DNA from: Medakamo hakoo
Lineage: Eukaryota; Chlorophyta; Trebouxiophyceae; Coccomyxaceae
Assembly (NCBI GenBank): GCA_026636295.1
Contig: CP089450.1
Location: 434,001-498,000, forward strand
Direction: 5' to 3'
DNA: 64,000 nt
Positions 21,432 to 31,798 of this stretch are shown in pieces. Under the pieces are notes generated by a model, which was not told where the DNA came from, ran no database searches, and worked only from the letters and a program-made list of their open reading frames with translations. Each line of letters begins with the position of its first letter. Within the stretch, counting starts at the first letter, position 1. A program made the translations under genes and the position numbers.

Positions 21432-22277
21432 ATGGCCACCCCGCCGCCCGCGGCCACGCCGCCGCCCGCCGCGTGGACGGCCACGCCCACGGGCGAGGAC
21501 CCGGCCGCGCCCGCCACGGCCTGGGCGTTTCTCGCCGGCCGGAGCGGGGGGAGGGAGGGCGGCGCAGACGGCACGCCTGCGCGTGCGCGCCCGCCCTGGC
21601 CACAGCCCCTCCTGTCCAGCCCTGCCCCGTCCCCGGCCCTCGCCGCCGCCCTGGCGGCCGGCAGGACGACCACCCCCATCCCCGCCCGTGCCATCGCGTC
21701 GCCCGCCCACCCGCCCGCCGTCCGCGCGGCCTGCGGCTGGGTGCCCGCCGGCGGCGGCGGCTTGGCGGCGGACCTGGCGGCCGCGCGCGCGGGTGGCGCG
21801 GCCACCGACCCGACCGTGCCGCCGTCCCTGGGCCCGCCGTCTGTGGACCAGATGCGGGCGGTGGCAAGGCGGGCGGGCGAGGAGCGGGCGCGGGCAGGGG
21901 GAGGGCTCGGCCCCGCGCCCGTCCGTGCGGTGGCTGCGGCGCTCCACCCGCACCCGCCGCCGCCCGGTCCGCCGCTGTGCGACCCGCCCGCGCTGCTGGC
22001 TCTGAAGCGGGGCTTGCGGGCTGCGGCTGCCGCAGGCGACGTGGCTGGGCTGTCAGCGCTGCTGCGCGTGGCCATCGCGTGCGGGACGGGCGGCGGTGGA
22101 GGCGGCGGCGGCGGCGGCGGACGCGCGACCGCTCGCGCACCTGAACGCTCGGCCCTCGCCGCGACGCGCGTCGGCGCGGCAGTGCTGGATTTGACGCGCC
22201 ATCCGGATCCGGGCGTGGCGGGCGCGGCTGCCGTGCTGGCGCGCGGGTGGCGGGTGGGGCTGGGCGCGGCTGGGTGA
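21432..22277 (+). CDS. Protein with C-terminal TFIIS N-terminal (LW) domain
   Basis: Single exon, ATG at 21432, 281 residues. The first 170 residues are Ala/Pro-rich and low complexity. The C-terminal 80 residues form a helical bundle: LLALKRGLRAAAAAGDVAGL, then TRVGAAVLDLTRHPDPGVAG and ARGWRVGLG. This follows the TFIIS N-terminal pattern 'T.IG.xVxxLRKHxDxxVxxLAxxLVxxW'. The domain is found in TFIIS, Elongin A, IWS1 and Mediator 26 and binds elongation-related partners. No zinc ribbon or central TFIIS domain is present, so it is not TFIIS itself. It converges with RPL15, 234 bp between stops. Confidence 0.6.
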   Translation: MATPPPAATPPPAAWTATPTGEDPAAPATAWAFLAGRSGGREGGADGTPARARPPWPQPLLSSPAPSPALAAALAAGRTTTPIPARAIASPAHPPAVRAACGWVPAGGGGLAADLAAARAGGAATDPTVPPSLGPPSVDQMRAVARRAGEERARAGGGLGPAPVRAVAAALHPHPPPPGPPLCDPPALLALKRGLRAAAAAGDVAGLSALLRVAIACGTGGGGGGGGGGGRATARAPERSALAATRVGAAVLDLTRHPDPGVAGAAAVLARGWRVGLGAAG

Positions 22278-22511
22278 AAACACAGGGGAGCGTGTCGCAG
22301 GCCCTGGTTTTGTTTTTTGCTTTGGTTTTTTTCTCTTTTTCCAAACAGAAAACACACACCACGCCCCACCCCCACCCCTCGCCGAAAAAGCACCGCCACC
22401 GCCACCCACCACCACCCCGTCCGAAAGCAGAAGTCGCGCGCGGCGCGAGGGTGCATGCACACACACACACACACACACGCACACCCCACACACACACGCC
22501 CCGTCCCCCTC

Positions 22512-24043
22512 TCACCGGTACCGCTTGAGGGACAGGGCCATGTTGCGCTTCCACGTGGCGCGGCGCGACGGGCGCAGCTTGTTGGCGGCGTGGCCGCGGT
22601 GGCGCAGGCCCCGGTACGCCTTGCCCGCCGACGTCAGGCCGCGCAGCTCGCGGTGCTTGTGCACCGGGTCCGCGATCCAGTTGATGCGCGCGTCCTTGCG
22701 GATGGCCGTGTGGTGCGGGTCCACCAGGACGACCTCGAAGTACTTGTACGTCGAATCCTGGTTGACCCAGTACGAGTTGAGGACGCGCAGGCCGCCCAGG
22801 GCCCGCCCCGCCCGCTCCTCCGCCAGCGACCGCAGGTTGCGCGTCGGCTTGAGCTGGGTGATGCCCTGGTTGACGGGCTTGCCGTACACGATGCCCTTGG
22901 ACACCGGCTTCTTGCGGCCGCCGCGGCGGACGCGGACGCGGTAGATGACGTAGCCCTGCTTGGCCTTGTAGCCCATGCGGCGGGCCTGGGTGGGTGGGGG
23001 TGGGTGGGGTGGGTGGGGAGGGGAGTGGGAGTGGGAGTGGGAGGGGGGCGTGAGAGAGGGCCGGGAGACAAGAGGGGAGGGGAGGGACGTGGGTGGGGGC
23101 CTGTGGGCCCAGCAGCACCCGCGCGCGGCGTCCCACCACCTCACCTTGTCCGGGCGGGACGGCTTGGCCAGGCGGACGATGCCGGGCTGCTGGCGGAACT
23201 GCCAGCACCGGACGCGCAGCAGGAAGCGCATGACGTCCGACTGCTTCTTCTGGGCCAGGGCGGCCAGGTACTGTGTGGGAGGAGTGGAGGAAGAGGGGGG
23301 GGCGGTGAGTTTTTTTTCGTTGGGGGGCGGCGGCGATGCGATGAAAGAAGGCCGAGGGAGAGGGGCACGCCAGCGACGAGCAGGGCTCGCACGCCGCCAG
23401 AATCAGCTCAGCCACCCTCCGCGTCAAATGAAAGCGACGGAGGAGCCAGGCGTGAGGCCAGGAGGCGGCACGACGCCCGGCGGCCAGGCCTGCGCGCGCT
23501 CCGCCTGGGCAGCCGGCGGCGGCGCAGCCGCACCAAACGACCGGCGGAAAGGCGGCCGCGCCGTGCACATGGCACGCTATTGCCTTTCGTGCACGCGCCA
23601 TGGTCCCTGGCAGCGCGTGCGAGCGCAACTTATCAGGCTGGATGGGCCTGCCGGGGCTTGGCGGCGGCCAGAGGTCGCGCTGCGCCTCCGATCGAAGCCT
23701 CAAGCTGCGCGCCGCAACCGGGGCCTCGGCCGCGCCCGGACCAGCGTGCAGCGGGTCCTGGCACGGCCTTGCAAATGTAGACCATCCTCTGGGAGGGAGA
23801 TCGGACGGCGCGGACGGGCGCGCTGGCCGTGCGCGTGGGGGCAAGGAAGGTCGCAAGACCCGTCGCCGACTGCGCACCGCCACTCTCCTTTCGGCCGCCG
23901 CGCCGCCGCAGCAGCACCATTTCCGCCCTAGCTTTCCGCTTCATGCGAGGCTAGACGTTGCGTAGAACGCATTTGCAGCGGTCAGATGTCTCTTCTGCCC
24001 ACCCCCGAGAAAAAAAAGACAAACGCACTGCGTAGGCTCCCAT
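22512..24043 (-). CDS. RPL15: 60S ribosomal protein L15 (eL15)
   Basis: Exons 24043-24029 (MGAYA), 23270-23145 and 22985-22512 give exactly 204 residues, the universal eL15 length. The first exon is only 15 bp and was found from the required MGAY start; its donor is GTGCGT and the intron is 758 bp, the longest in the window. Landmarks are [53 protein letters not shown] and the terminus [12 protein letters not shown]. It is a core component of the large cytosolic ribosomal subunit. The second position after MGAY is Ala rather than Lys, a small deviation. Long first introns in ribosomal protein genes often carry regulatory elements or snoRNAs; I found no clear C/D box here. Confidence 0.95.
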
Positions 24044-24332
24044 TTTGTTGCGCGTGCTCGCCCGCTCCTGTCAAAGCTATTGAGGTGTGCAGGCGCAAGG
24101 GGGCCAGGCGGACCAGGGCCTCTTCCATCCCTTCGTCCGTACTCGACAACAACACCTCCGCCCCCGCCCCCACACGCACACACACTCACACACGAGCCCA
24201 CCACCCCGGCCAGGCAGCCGGACGCGAGACTCGCCGGGGCAAGGGCAAGAACACAAAAAGCAGGACCCTCACCGCCACCCCCCACCGCCCCCTCGCCCAC
24301 GCTCCCACCTCCCACACTGCCACTCCCACGCT

Positions 24333-25923
24333 TCACCCACGCGGCGGCGGCGGCGGCGGCAGCTCGCCCAACCGCCCGCCCACCCACGCCGGCGTCGTCG
24401 ACGACTCAATCCACAGCGCCGCATCGCCGTTCGCCTTGTGCTTGAAGTCGGGCGCGCGCGGGGAACGCTTGGACAGGCGGTTGTCCCACCACTGGCCCGG
24501 GTCGGCAAACAGCGACTCCCACTGCGCCGCGGCGGCCGCGGCTTTGGCCGGGTCGCCGCCCCGGCGGCGGGGGGTGTACTCCTGCGTCGGAGATGCCGGC
24601 GGAGGAGGGGCGGCCGACGCGGCGTACGCCGGCGGCGGCGGCAGGGCGGCCGGCGCGCCCCACGACTCCTGCGCCTCCCCGTCCCAGGGGGCGGGCGCGG
24701 CCGGCGCGGGCGGCACGCCCCAGGCGGCGGCGGCGGCGTCGCCGCCCGGCGGTGGCGCCGCGGCGGCGGCCGCCCAGTCGTCCGGCGACGCGGGCGTGGC
24801 CAGGGCGGCACCCCACTCGGGCTGGGCGGCGCCGGCGGCGTCGGGCGACGGCCACCCCGCGGCGGCCGCCGCGGCTGCGTCGGCCGCCCACACCGCGCCG
24901 GGGGGCGGGCCCGCGACGGCGGCGCCGCTGCCCCACGCGTCGTCGGGCGAGATCTGGCCCTGGTCCGCCCACTCACCGCCGCCGACAGCGCCGCCCGGCA
25001 CGTCCACGACGCGCGCCAGGGACGACGCCGAGACCGCGGCGTCCTTGCGCTTGGGCCCGCCCGCCTTGGGCGCGAACTCGTTCACGCGCAGGCGGCCGGT
25101 GACTTGGATGCGGTCGCCCTTGGCCAGCTCGGCCGCGGCCGCCGCGCCCAGGGGGCCCCACGCTTCCACGCTCACAAACTCCGTCTTGTCCGCGCCGACG
25201 GAGAAGGCCAGGGACGAGCGCGCGACGCAGTTGCCCGTGGCCGGGAAAGTGCGCAGCTCAAAGGGCGCGACCAGGCGGCCCACCAGGGACACGGCGTTGG
25301 AGGCGCCCGGGCCGGCGACGGTGGACGCGGCGACGACGCCGATGGTGGCGGGCGGCTGGGCCGGGCGACCGGCGGCGCGCGGGTCCTGGTTTTTTTTTTT
25401 TTTGATGGGGACGGAGAGGTGGGTGGGTGGTGAGAGAGCGGGAAAGGGGGGCAGGGAGGAAAGAAAAAAGCCGGGGTGTGCGCCCTTCCACCCACCCCTC
25501 CACGCTCTCCCAAACTCACCGCCGTCGTGTATGCGGGCGCCGGGTCCGCGTAGGAGGACGCCGTCGTGCGGAAGGCGCGGCGGGTGGGGTGGGCGTGGCT
25601 GTTGTGTGTGTTGGGGGTGTGGATGGAATTGAATGCATCGTGCCTGCCTAGGTGGGGCGCGCGAAGCGGGTGGGCGGGCGAGTGGGCTCGAACTCGTGGC
25701 GCCAGGGTGGCGACGCATCTGGCGCACTGCCTCAGAGCGTGATCGGGATGGATGGACCGCGAACCCGGGGCGCGGCACGCCCCGGAAAACAACACAGCAG
25801 GGCGAAGCAAAGAAACCCAACTCACCCAAACGGCGCCGCCAGGCGGGCGCGCGGCGCCACGGCGACGCCGGCGGCGGACGGGGCGGCCAGCGTGCGGAAG
25901 GCCATCGCCAACCCTTTAAGCAT
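24333..25923 (-). CDS. OSB: Organellar single-stranded DNA-binding protein, OSB/PTAC9 family
   Basis: Exons 25923-25826, 25598-25520 and 25385-24333 give 409 residues; phases 2 and 0; donors GTGAGT twice. The N-terminus (MLKGLAMAFRTLAAPSAAG, then RAFRTTASS) is an organelle presequence. An SSB-type OB fold follows, with NAVSLVGRLVAPFEL, TEFVSVEAWGPLG and KGDRIQVTGRLRVNEF. An Ala/Pro/Trp-rich linker leads to the plant-specific PDF motif: QWWDNRLSKRSPRAPDFKHK and ALWIES. OSB proteins bind ssDNA in mitochondria or plastids and restrain illegitimate recombination; PTAC9 is the nucleoid member. Only one PDF motif is present, while plant members have one to three. The OB fold plus PDF combination makes the family call firm. 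Confidence 0.88.
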
Positions 25924-26219
25924 GAACCGGAGTGGAAGGACGGAGGAGTGGAGCCCGTGGCTTAGGAATAGGCGGAGTGAGTGCAGGGGGCTGTGGAGCC
26001 CGACCGCTGCACACACACAGCTGCACGAGCGCGCCGCTGCGCGACGACGCCGCCCTCTTCCCCGTGCCCGCATTCCCCTCACACACACCGCCTCCGCCTC
26101 TCTTCCGAGACGCAAGAGGCGGTAAGGCCGCGCCACCTCCTGCTGCCCCTGGGCGGAAGAGAGAGAGACGACGACGAGCCCCCCCCCCCCCCCGCGCGGC
26201 CGCTGCTGGCTCCGGGGCC

Positions 26220-28853
26220 ATGGACGCCCACGCGCTGGACTGGGCCTCGCCCACCCCGCTCACCCCGCAAGGCTCCGGCTTCGAGGGCCTGGACAGCAGC
26301 AGCGGCTTGGGTGTGGGCCGCCAACGGACGTGGACCACTGAGAATGAGGAGGAAAGCGTGTCCATCCGGTGAGGGTCGCGACATGCAGTGGACTGGATTT
26401 TTTTTCCTGCGTCCGGCGCGCGCCCGTCCCTCTCTCAACCACTGCCCCGCTCACTCGCCCCGCCCGTCCCCCTCAACACAACAGCCCGCTCCCTTCCGCG
26501 CCCGGCTCCGCCACTCTGCGAGAAGTCCGGGTCTCCTGCCCGGACGCGACTGGGCTGGCGTGCGATTGTGAGTCACTTTTTGGGGGAGCGCGCGCGCTGC
26601 ATTTTTTTCTCCCCCACTCCACCCAGGGGGGGTCCCACCCTCACCCGCTCTCCACCCCCACCCCCCCACCCCCCCCCCACACACACACACCACTCAGTCG
26701 CCCGCCTCCTCCTGGACGCGGGTTTGCGCGTCCTGGCCGGCGACGTCTCCACAGACGGGCGGTGGTGCTTCATGGTGTTTACAGTCGCGCACGCGTCGCC
26801 CACGCCCGCGGGCGGGCTGGCCGCCGCCGCCGCAGCGGCCGAAGCCACGGCGCCACCGCCGCCGCCGCCGCCGCGCTGGGCCGCGCTCAAGGTCCGTCTG
26901 GACGCCTGCTGCGCGTCCGCGGCCGCGGGCGCTGCCCGGCGGCGCGTTGATTTTTACGCGACGGGAGGCGTGCGGCTGCCGCCGCCGCGCGGCGCCACCA
27001 CATCGGACGGCGAGTGCGGCGGCGGTGGCGGGGGGTGGGGCAGGGACGTGTTTCTGGTCACGCTGACCGCGCCCGGGTCGGCCGACCGGCGCGGCCTGCT
27101 GCGCGACGCGGTGGCCGCGCTCGGGGCCGCCGACCTGACAGTCGTGCGCGTCGCGGCGGGCGACGCGCCCGGCGGCGTGCCCGGGAGCGCGTCCGCCCAC
27201 CACGCCCCCGCCATCTCCGACCGGTTTTGGGTGCTCGACGGCCACAGCGGCGGCGGCTCCGCGGCCGGCAGTGCGGGCCGGGGCGGCGGCGGGTGGTGGG
27301 CGCCACCCCGGGGCGACGACGGCCCCGGCGGCGCCGACGCGGGCGCCTGCCCGCCCTTGCCGTCCCCACGCCGAGTCGCGGCCGTCGTCGCGGCTGTGCG
27401 GTCTGCCGTCGGCGGCGGGGGCGAGGGCGTGGACGTGACGGTGGAACCGGCGCCGGACGAGGGCGGCGGGAGTGGCGACGGGAGTGGGGGTGGGAGTGGC
27501 GACGGTGGGAGTGGCGCGAGCGCCGCGTCCACGGCCGCGCTCGCCCCACCGCCCGCGCCGTCCTCTTCTCACTCCTCCCCACCCCGCGCCACGCCGGCCG
27601 CCCGGCGCCGGGCGTGCGTGGACGCGGCGGCCGCCTCCCCGCTGCGGCACGTCGCGAGGAGAGGGGGGCTGGCCAGTGCCGCTGGTGCTGCGCCGCCGCC
27701 CGCTGGCGCTGCCGCGCCGCCACCGCCGCCCTTACCCGCCGACCACCGCCCACCGCCTGGGGCAACGCCAGACGAAGAAGAAGAGGAAGAAGAGGAATTC
27801 GACTGGCACGCCCCGCTGTCCGTCTGCCTCGACAACCGGGCCGCGCCGTCCCACACGCTCGTCACGGTCACCTGCCCCGACCGCAAGGGCCTCGTGTACG
27901 ACCTGTTCAGCACGGTCAAGGACGTCGGCCTGGACGTGGCGTACGCCCGCATTGCGGTCGAGGCCGGCACGGCCGGCGCCGACCTGTTTGTCCGCGACGA
28001 GGGCGCGGCGAGCGGGTTTGGGTGCGGCGGCGGCGCGTACGGCGCGCTCCCGCCGCCGCCGCTCCTGGGCGCGGCCGTCGGCGACGGCGGCGGCGGCGGC
28101 GGCGCGGCGGGCGCGGCCCCGGCCGTCGTCCCGCCCCCACCCCCACCGTCGACGCGCATCGAAGACGAAGACTTGGCGGCCGAACTGGTGCGCCGGGTGC
28201 GGGCGGCCGCGCGCCTGCCCGTCAAAATCCGGGTGCGGGGTGTCGAGGGCGGCCCGCCGCCGCCGGCGCCGCAGCTCCTGGAGTTGGAAGTCACGGCGCC
28301 GCTGGATTCGGGTGGCCGCGGCCGGCCGAAAGTGACGGCGGACGTGACGGCGGCCCTGGCGGCGGCGGGGCTGGACGTGCGGTCCGCCGACGTGTTTGTG
28401 GAGGCGGGCGGGTGGGCTGGCGGCGGGCGGGGTGGCGGCGGCCAAGGCGGCGGCCACCACCACCTGCCGCCCCGCCCTCCCGCCGCCCGGGAGGTGCACC
28501 GCTTCACCGTCGCGTCGTCCGGCCAGCAGGCCTGGACGGACGAGGTGCGGCGGGCTGTGTACGATTGCGTGCGCGAAGCGCTGACGGGCGTGCCGCGCGG
28601 GGCGGGCGGCGGGCCCGCACCGAGCGCGGGTGGTGGGGGGGAGGCGGGCGGCGGCCGCGCGCCCGCCGCGCGCCCGCCCTCGTCGCCGCCCTCCCTCGCC
28701 GCCCAGCCGTTGTTGGGCGTGCGGTCCGGGCCTGTCCCGGTGTCGGGCCGGCCGCCCGTCCACCCGGCAACGGCGGCGCGCGGGGCCGACGCGCCCAGCC
28801 CCGCGTCGTCGACGCGCGCGCTGCTGCAGGAGTGGGGGCGGTGGGCGCGGTGA
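26220..28853 (+). CDS. ACR: ACT-domain repeat (ACR) protein, four ACT domains
   Basis: Exons 26220-26368, 26485-26567 and 26698-28853 give 795 residues, phases 2 and 1. Four ACT-like units can be read: around LREVRVSCPDATGLACDFAR; around DVFLVTLTAPGSADRRGLL; around HTLVTVTCPDRKGLVYDL; and around LLELEVTAPLDSGGRGRPKV. Long Gly/Pro/Ala spacers separate them, so the protein is almost twice the length of plant ACR proteins (about 450 residues). ACT domains bind amino acids or other small metabolites; plant ACRs are regulatory and relate to GlnD uridylyltransferase sensors. No catalytic domain is visible. The first domain is split across exons 2 and 3. It diverges from the OSB gene (296 bp between starts). 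Confidence 0.8.
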
Positions 28854-29018
28854 GCAAAAGCATTGTGACGTGACAGGAACGAGTGCGCTTGGGACGGGAC
28901 GGGGCGGGAAACAAAGGCGTGTGCCCGCACGTGCGTGTGCCGCACACGCAGGTTGCAGCACCCGCCACACACACACACACCGCCAAAAAAAGCAGCAGGC
29001 GCGCGCTCCCAAAGAACA

Positions 29019-31017
29019 ATGCCCGCGTCCGCCACCGTGTCCGTGGCCAGCCCGGCCCGCCGGAAAGGCGCCAAGGTCCAGGCAGCCCCAGAGAAGAAGC
29101 CGCGCGGTTCTGCCGTCCCCATGCTGGCCGCAGCCGGCGTGGCCGCGCTCGCGGTCGCGGCCGGCGTCGCGTGCCGCGGCGGCGGCGGGCACGCCGCATG
29201 CGTCGCCCGCCTTGGCGGCCTGTGGCGCGGGAGTGGGAGCACGTACACCCCGCCCGTCGCCCCGAAATCGCGGTTTGGCTCGCCAGAAGAAGCGCCTGAA
29301 CCGGGCACGCCCGAAGCGGAAGCCCTGTCCGCCAAGGCGGCGCAAGAAGCGGCAGCGCAAAAACCGCCGCCGCCGGCCGACGGGCCAATCCAAGGCATGT
29401 GGGTGGACGGTGGGCGCAACGCGCCTCGGTCACCAGACATGCCGGCCTGGCCAGCTCGCGTGCGTGTCGAGCGGTCGAAACTGTACCCGCGCAAAGCCGG
29501 GGCGCTGGAAGCCGCGATTCAGGTGAGCAGTTTTTTTTTGTTTCCTCGTTCCGTCCAAACCCTGTGGCCGCGACGTGGACGACCTTTTCACGGACCTTTT
29601 CACTCTTCCCACTTCCACCCCAAAAAATAACTCTAACAGGAGCTGGAGGCTGAAGGCGTGGCGGTCCTGGTGGACGAGGGCGAGGACACGGCCTGGGACT
29701 TGCTGCTGCCGTCGCGGGTGGTGAGTTTGAGAGAGAGGAGGGTGGGCAAGGCAAGGAGGGTGGCCGTCGTGCATCCTCCTCCACATCCCCTTCCGTCACC
29801 TCACCACCCACCACCACGCACCACCGACCACCCACCACCCCACCCACCCCCAGGGCGGCATGGAGCGCCTGCGCCTGAACACGACCCGCCCGGACCAGGC
29901 CGTCGCCACCCTGCCGGAACCCCTGACCCACCGGCGCAACTACGCTCTGCTGGCCCAGGGCGCCGCCAAACAGTCCAGGGCGGCCGCCAAAAGGGTGTGG
30001 GGCGCCACCCCGCCCGTCTTTGTCTTTCCCCAGGACCGGGCGGCCTGGATGGACGCCGGCAACGCGGACCCCGGCGCCAAGTGGATCCTGAAGTCCGGGT
30101 CCCGCGGCCACGCCGTCAACGGCCACGACATGGGCGACCTGGGCACCATGGCCGCCATGTCCATGCTGCCGGTGACGCAGTACGAGTTGGCCCAAAAGGT
30201 GGTGGCCCCGCCCGCCGCGCCGGGCGTGCTGGGCGAGCGCGGCACGCTGCGCCTGTACGTGCTGGTCACGTCCCTGCGCCCCCTGCGCGCGTACGTGGCG
30301 AGCCAGGCCGGCGTCGTCGTGGTGCGCGACCCGGCCGCCCTGGCCGCCGAGGCCGTGCGGTCGCGCGTGCGCCCGACCTTCCAGCAGTGGGTCGCGCCCT
30401 GGGCGGACGTCGCCCCGCTCATCGCGGCGGCGGCTGGGCCGTCCAAGCCCGGCCGCATGCTGGCGTCCGCCAAGGAAGCCATCGCGACCATGCTGCCGCT
30501 GGCCACGCTGGACCGGCCGGTCGGCGACCCGCACGGCGACCTGCAATTTTCGGCGACCCTGGATTCCGGCCTCAACCCGGCCGCGCGCGGGCGGGCGTGG
30601 GACCTGCTCATCGCCAACGTCGCCTTTGACCGGCGGTACCGGGCGCACGTCGTGGACTGGGAGCCCGGCCTGCCGTCCCGCCTGGCGGCCGACCACGCCG
30701 TGTTCCTGGCGCCGGGCGTGGCGCGGGGCGGGGCGGACGGCGTGGTCAAGGCCGCGCTGAAGGGCGCGGTCGAAGTCGCGCTGCGGCGGCGGGAGCGGTG
30801 GCTGGCGGGCGAGGCGGGCGTGTGCGCGCCGGGGGGCGGGCGGGCCGTGGACGCGTCTGTGCTGCCGCCGGCCGGCTGGCGGGCGGGCGGGGACCCGTGC
30901 GGCGCGGGCGACGAGGACGCGTGGGAGGCGGCGGTCGCGGCCAAGGCCGGGTACGAGGCTGTGGTCGGCCCCCAGGCGGCGGTGGAAGGCGGTGGCGGGA
31001 AGAAGAAGAAGGGGTGA
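29019..31017 (+). CDS. TTL-like ATP-grasp protein with N-terminal membrane anchor
   Basis: Exons 29019-29522, 29640-29720 and 29854-31017, all phase 0; 582 residues. Residues 1-35 are basic, and then PMLAAAGVAALAVAAGVA forms a single hydrophobic segment. The C-terminal 380 residues follow the tubulin-tyrosine-ligase order: MERLRLNTTRP, HRRNYALLAQ, WILKSGSRGHAVNG, and the marker GTLRLYVLVTSLRPLRAYVA, close to the TTL motif 'DLRxYVLVTSxxPLRxY'. The C-terminal metal-binding motif of active TTLs (E-x-N before a Ser/Pro) is replaced by VDWEPGLPS, so catalysis may be altered or lost. TTL-family enzymes ligate amino acids to tubulin or other proteins. Fold assignment is moderate, substrate unknown. 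Confidence 0.55.
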
Positions 31018-31618
31018 GGCGGGGGGAGGGGGAGGGGAGGGGGGGAGAGTGGGAGGGGGTTGTGACTCTGTGTGAGCGTTGATGTGCGGGGACGCAAAAA
31101 AATGGATGGAGAGGGGGGAAGAGAGAGAGCTCGACCACACCCTTTTTCCCCTGTTCACCCCCTTGTGTCATCAAAATGGTGCGTGCGCATTTCCGCCAGA
31201 CCAGAGCGGGGTGGAAGCACCGCGGCGTGTGTGGACACCGGTGTTGGGGCGGCGTGCGCGTTCCATTTTTTAGACGTTGCAACGCAACGTCTAAAAAATG
31301 GAACGCGCACATGGTCGCTGTCCGCTGTCCACGCTTTTTTCTCCCACGACACCCACATCCACGCGACCCAGGCTCGCACTTGAGCCTGTGTTGTGCCCAA
31401 GCGTTGCGAGCGAAATGTGCAACTGACCCTATGTAGGTATGGGTGTGATGAGAAAAAGAGGAGGGGGAGGAAAGGTCGAGATCGGCCGGTCTAACCATCC
31501 GGCCAACTCTAACCATCTAATAAACTTAAAGCTTTAAATCTACCCGAAAAACCTCGATTGCCATGAAACCGTGTCAACAGCTCTATTGATGAGTTTGTTT
31601 CGGGCTTCACACCCCCGA
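31018..31618. other. Intergenic DNA with hairpin, unusually AT-rich for this genome
   Basis: About 600 bp between the TTL-like gene and the tRNA-Asp gene. It carries the perfect hairpin at 31254-31310. The segment 31495-31615 is distinctly AT-richer than its surroundings and has a repeated TCTAACCATC (near 31491 and 31508). No conserved protein frame was found. Confidence 0.6.
31254..31310. repeat. Perfect inverted repeat: 27-bp arms, 3-nt loop
   Basis: The left arm is 31254-31280, the loop AAC is 31281-31283, and the right arm is 31284-31310. Pairing is complete and stops abruptly at both outer ends. If transcribed it would form a very stable hairpin. It is not followed by a T-run on either strand, so a simple terminator is unlikely. 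Whether it is a small-RNA precursor or a relic of a miniature inverted-repeat element cannot be told from sequence. Confidence 0.9.
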
Positions 31619-31798
31619 GTCCTGATCGTATAGTGGTTAGTATGTGGCCTTGTCATGCGCGACATTTGCGGTGGCAGACGCCGGGCTTACGAGTCCGGCG
31701 GAAACTCCCGCAAAGTTTGCAGTGACGCTTCTCGCTCGAATCTTCATCGATTCGAATACAGTACGGCTGAGACCCGGGTTCAATTCCCGGTCAGGGCG
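31619..31798 (+). tRNA. trnD-GUC: tRNA-Asp (GUC) with a 108-nt intron at position 37/38
   Basis: The acceptor 5' strand GTCCTGA (31619-31625) pairs with TCAGGGC (31791-31797, one G-U pair), with discriminator G at 31798. The D-arm segment is GTATAGTGGTTAGTAT. The anticodon stem TGGCC (31645-31649) pairs with GGCTG (31765-31769). The loop reads TTGTCA before the intron and C38 after it, with anticodon GTC at 31652-31654. G73 and C38 are Asp features. The T-arm is CCGGG-TTCAATT-CCCGG. The intron, 31656-31763, sits after base 37, the canonical eukaryotic site, but is long. A Pol III terminator (TTTTT) lies at 31809-31813. The 3' half is repeated in the following tandem array. Confidence 0.88.
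31656..31763 (+). other. Structured intron of the tRNA-Asp gene
   Basis: The 108-nt insertion contains nested stems: TTTGCGG (31665-31671) pairs with CCGCAAA (31708-31714), and inside it CGCCGG (31679-31684) pairs with CCGGCG (31695-31700). Typical nuclear tRNA introns are 10-60 nt, so both length and internal structure stand out. Confidence 0.75.

Noticed and set aside
21064-23883. 939-codon minus-strand frame across the TFIIS-N gene and RPL15 introns
   Set aside because: It contains RPL15 in the wrong frame and antisense of the TFIIS-N gene; no conserved domain is visible in it.
31656-31763. A second tRNA nested in the tRNA-Asp intron
   Set aside because: There are a weak A-box-like TGGCAGACGCCGG and B-box-like CTCGAATC, but no acceptor or T-stem pairing can be made. 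It is better described as a structured intron.
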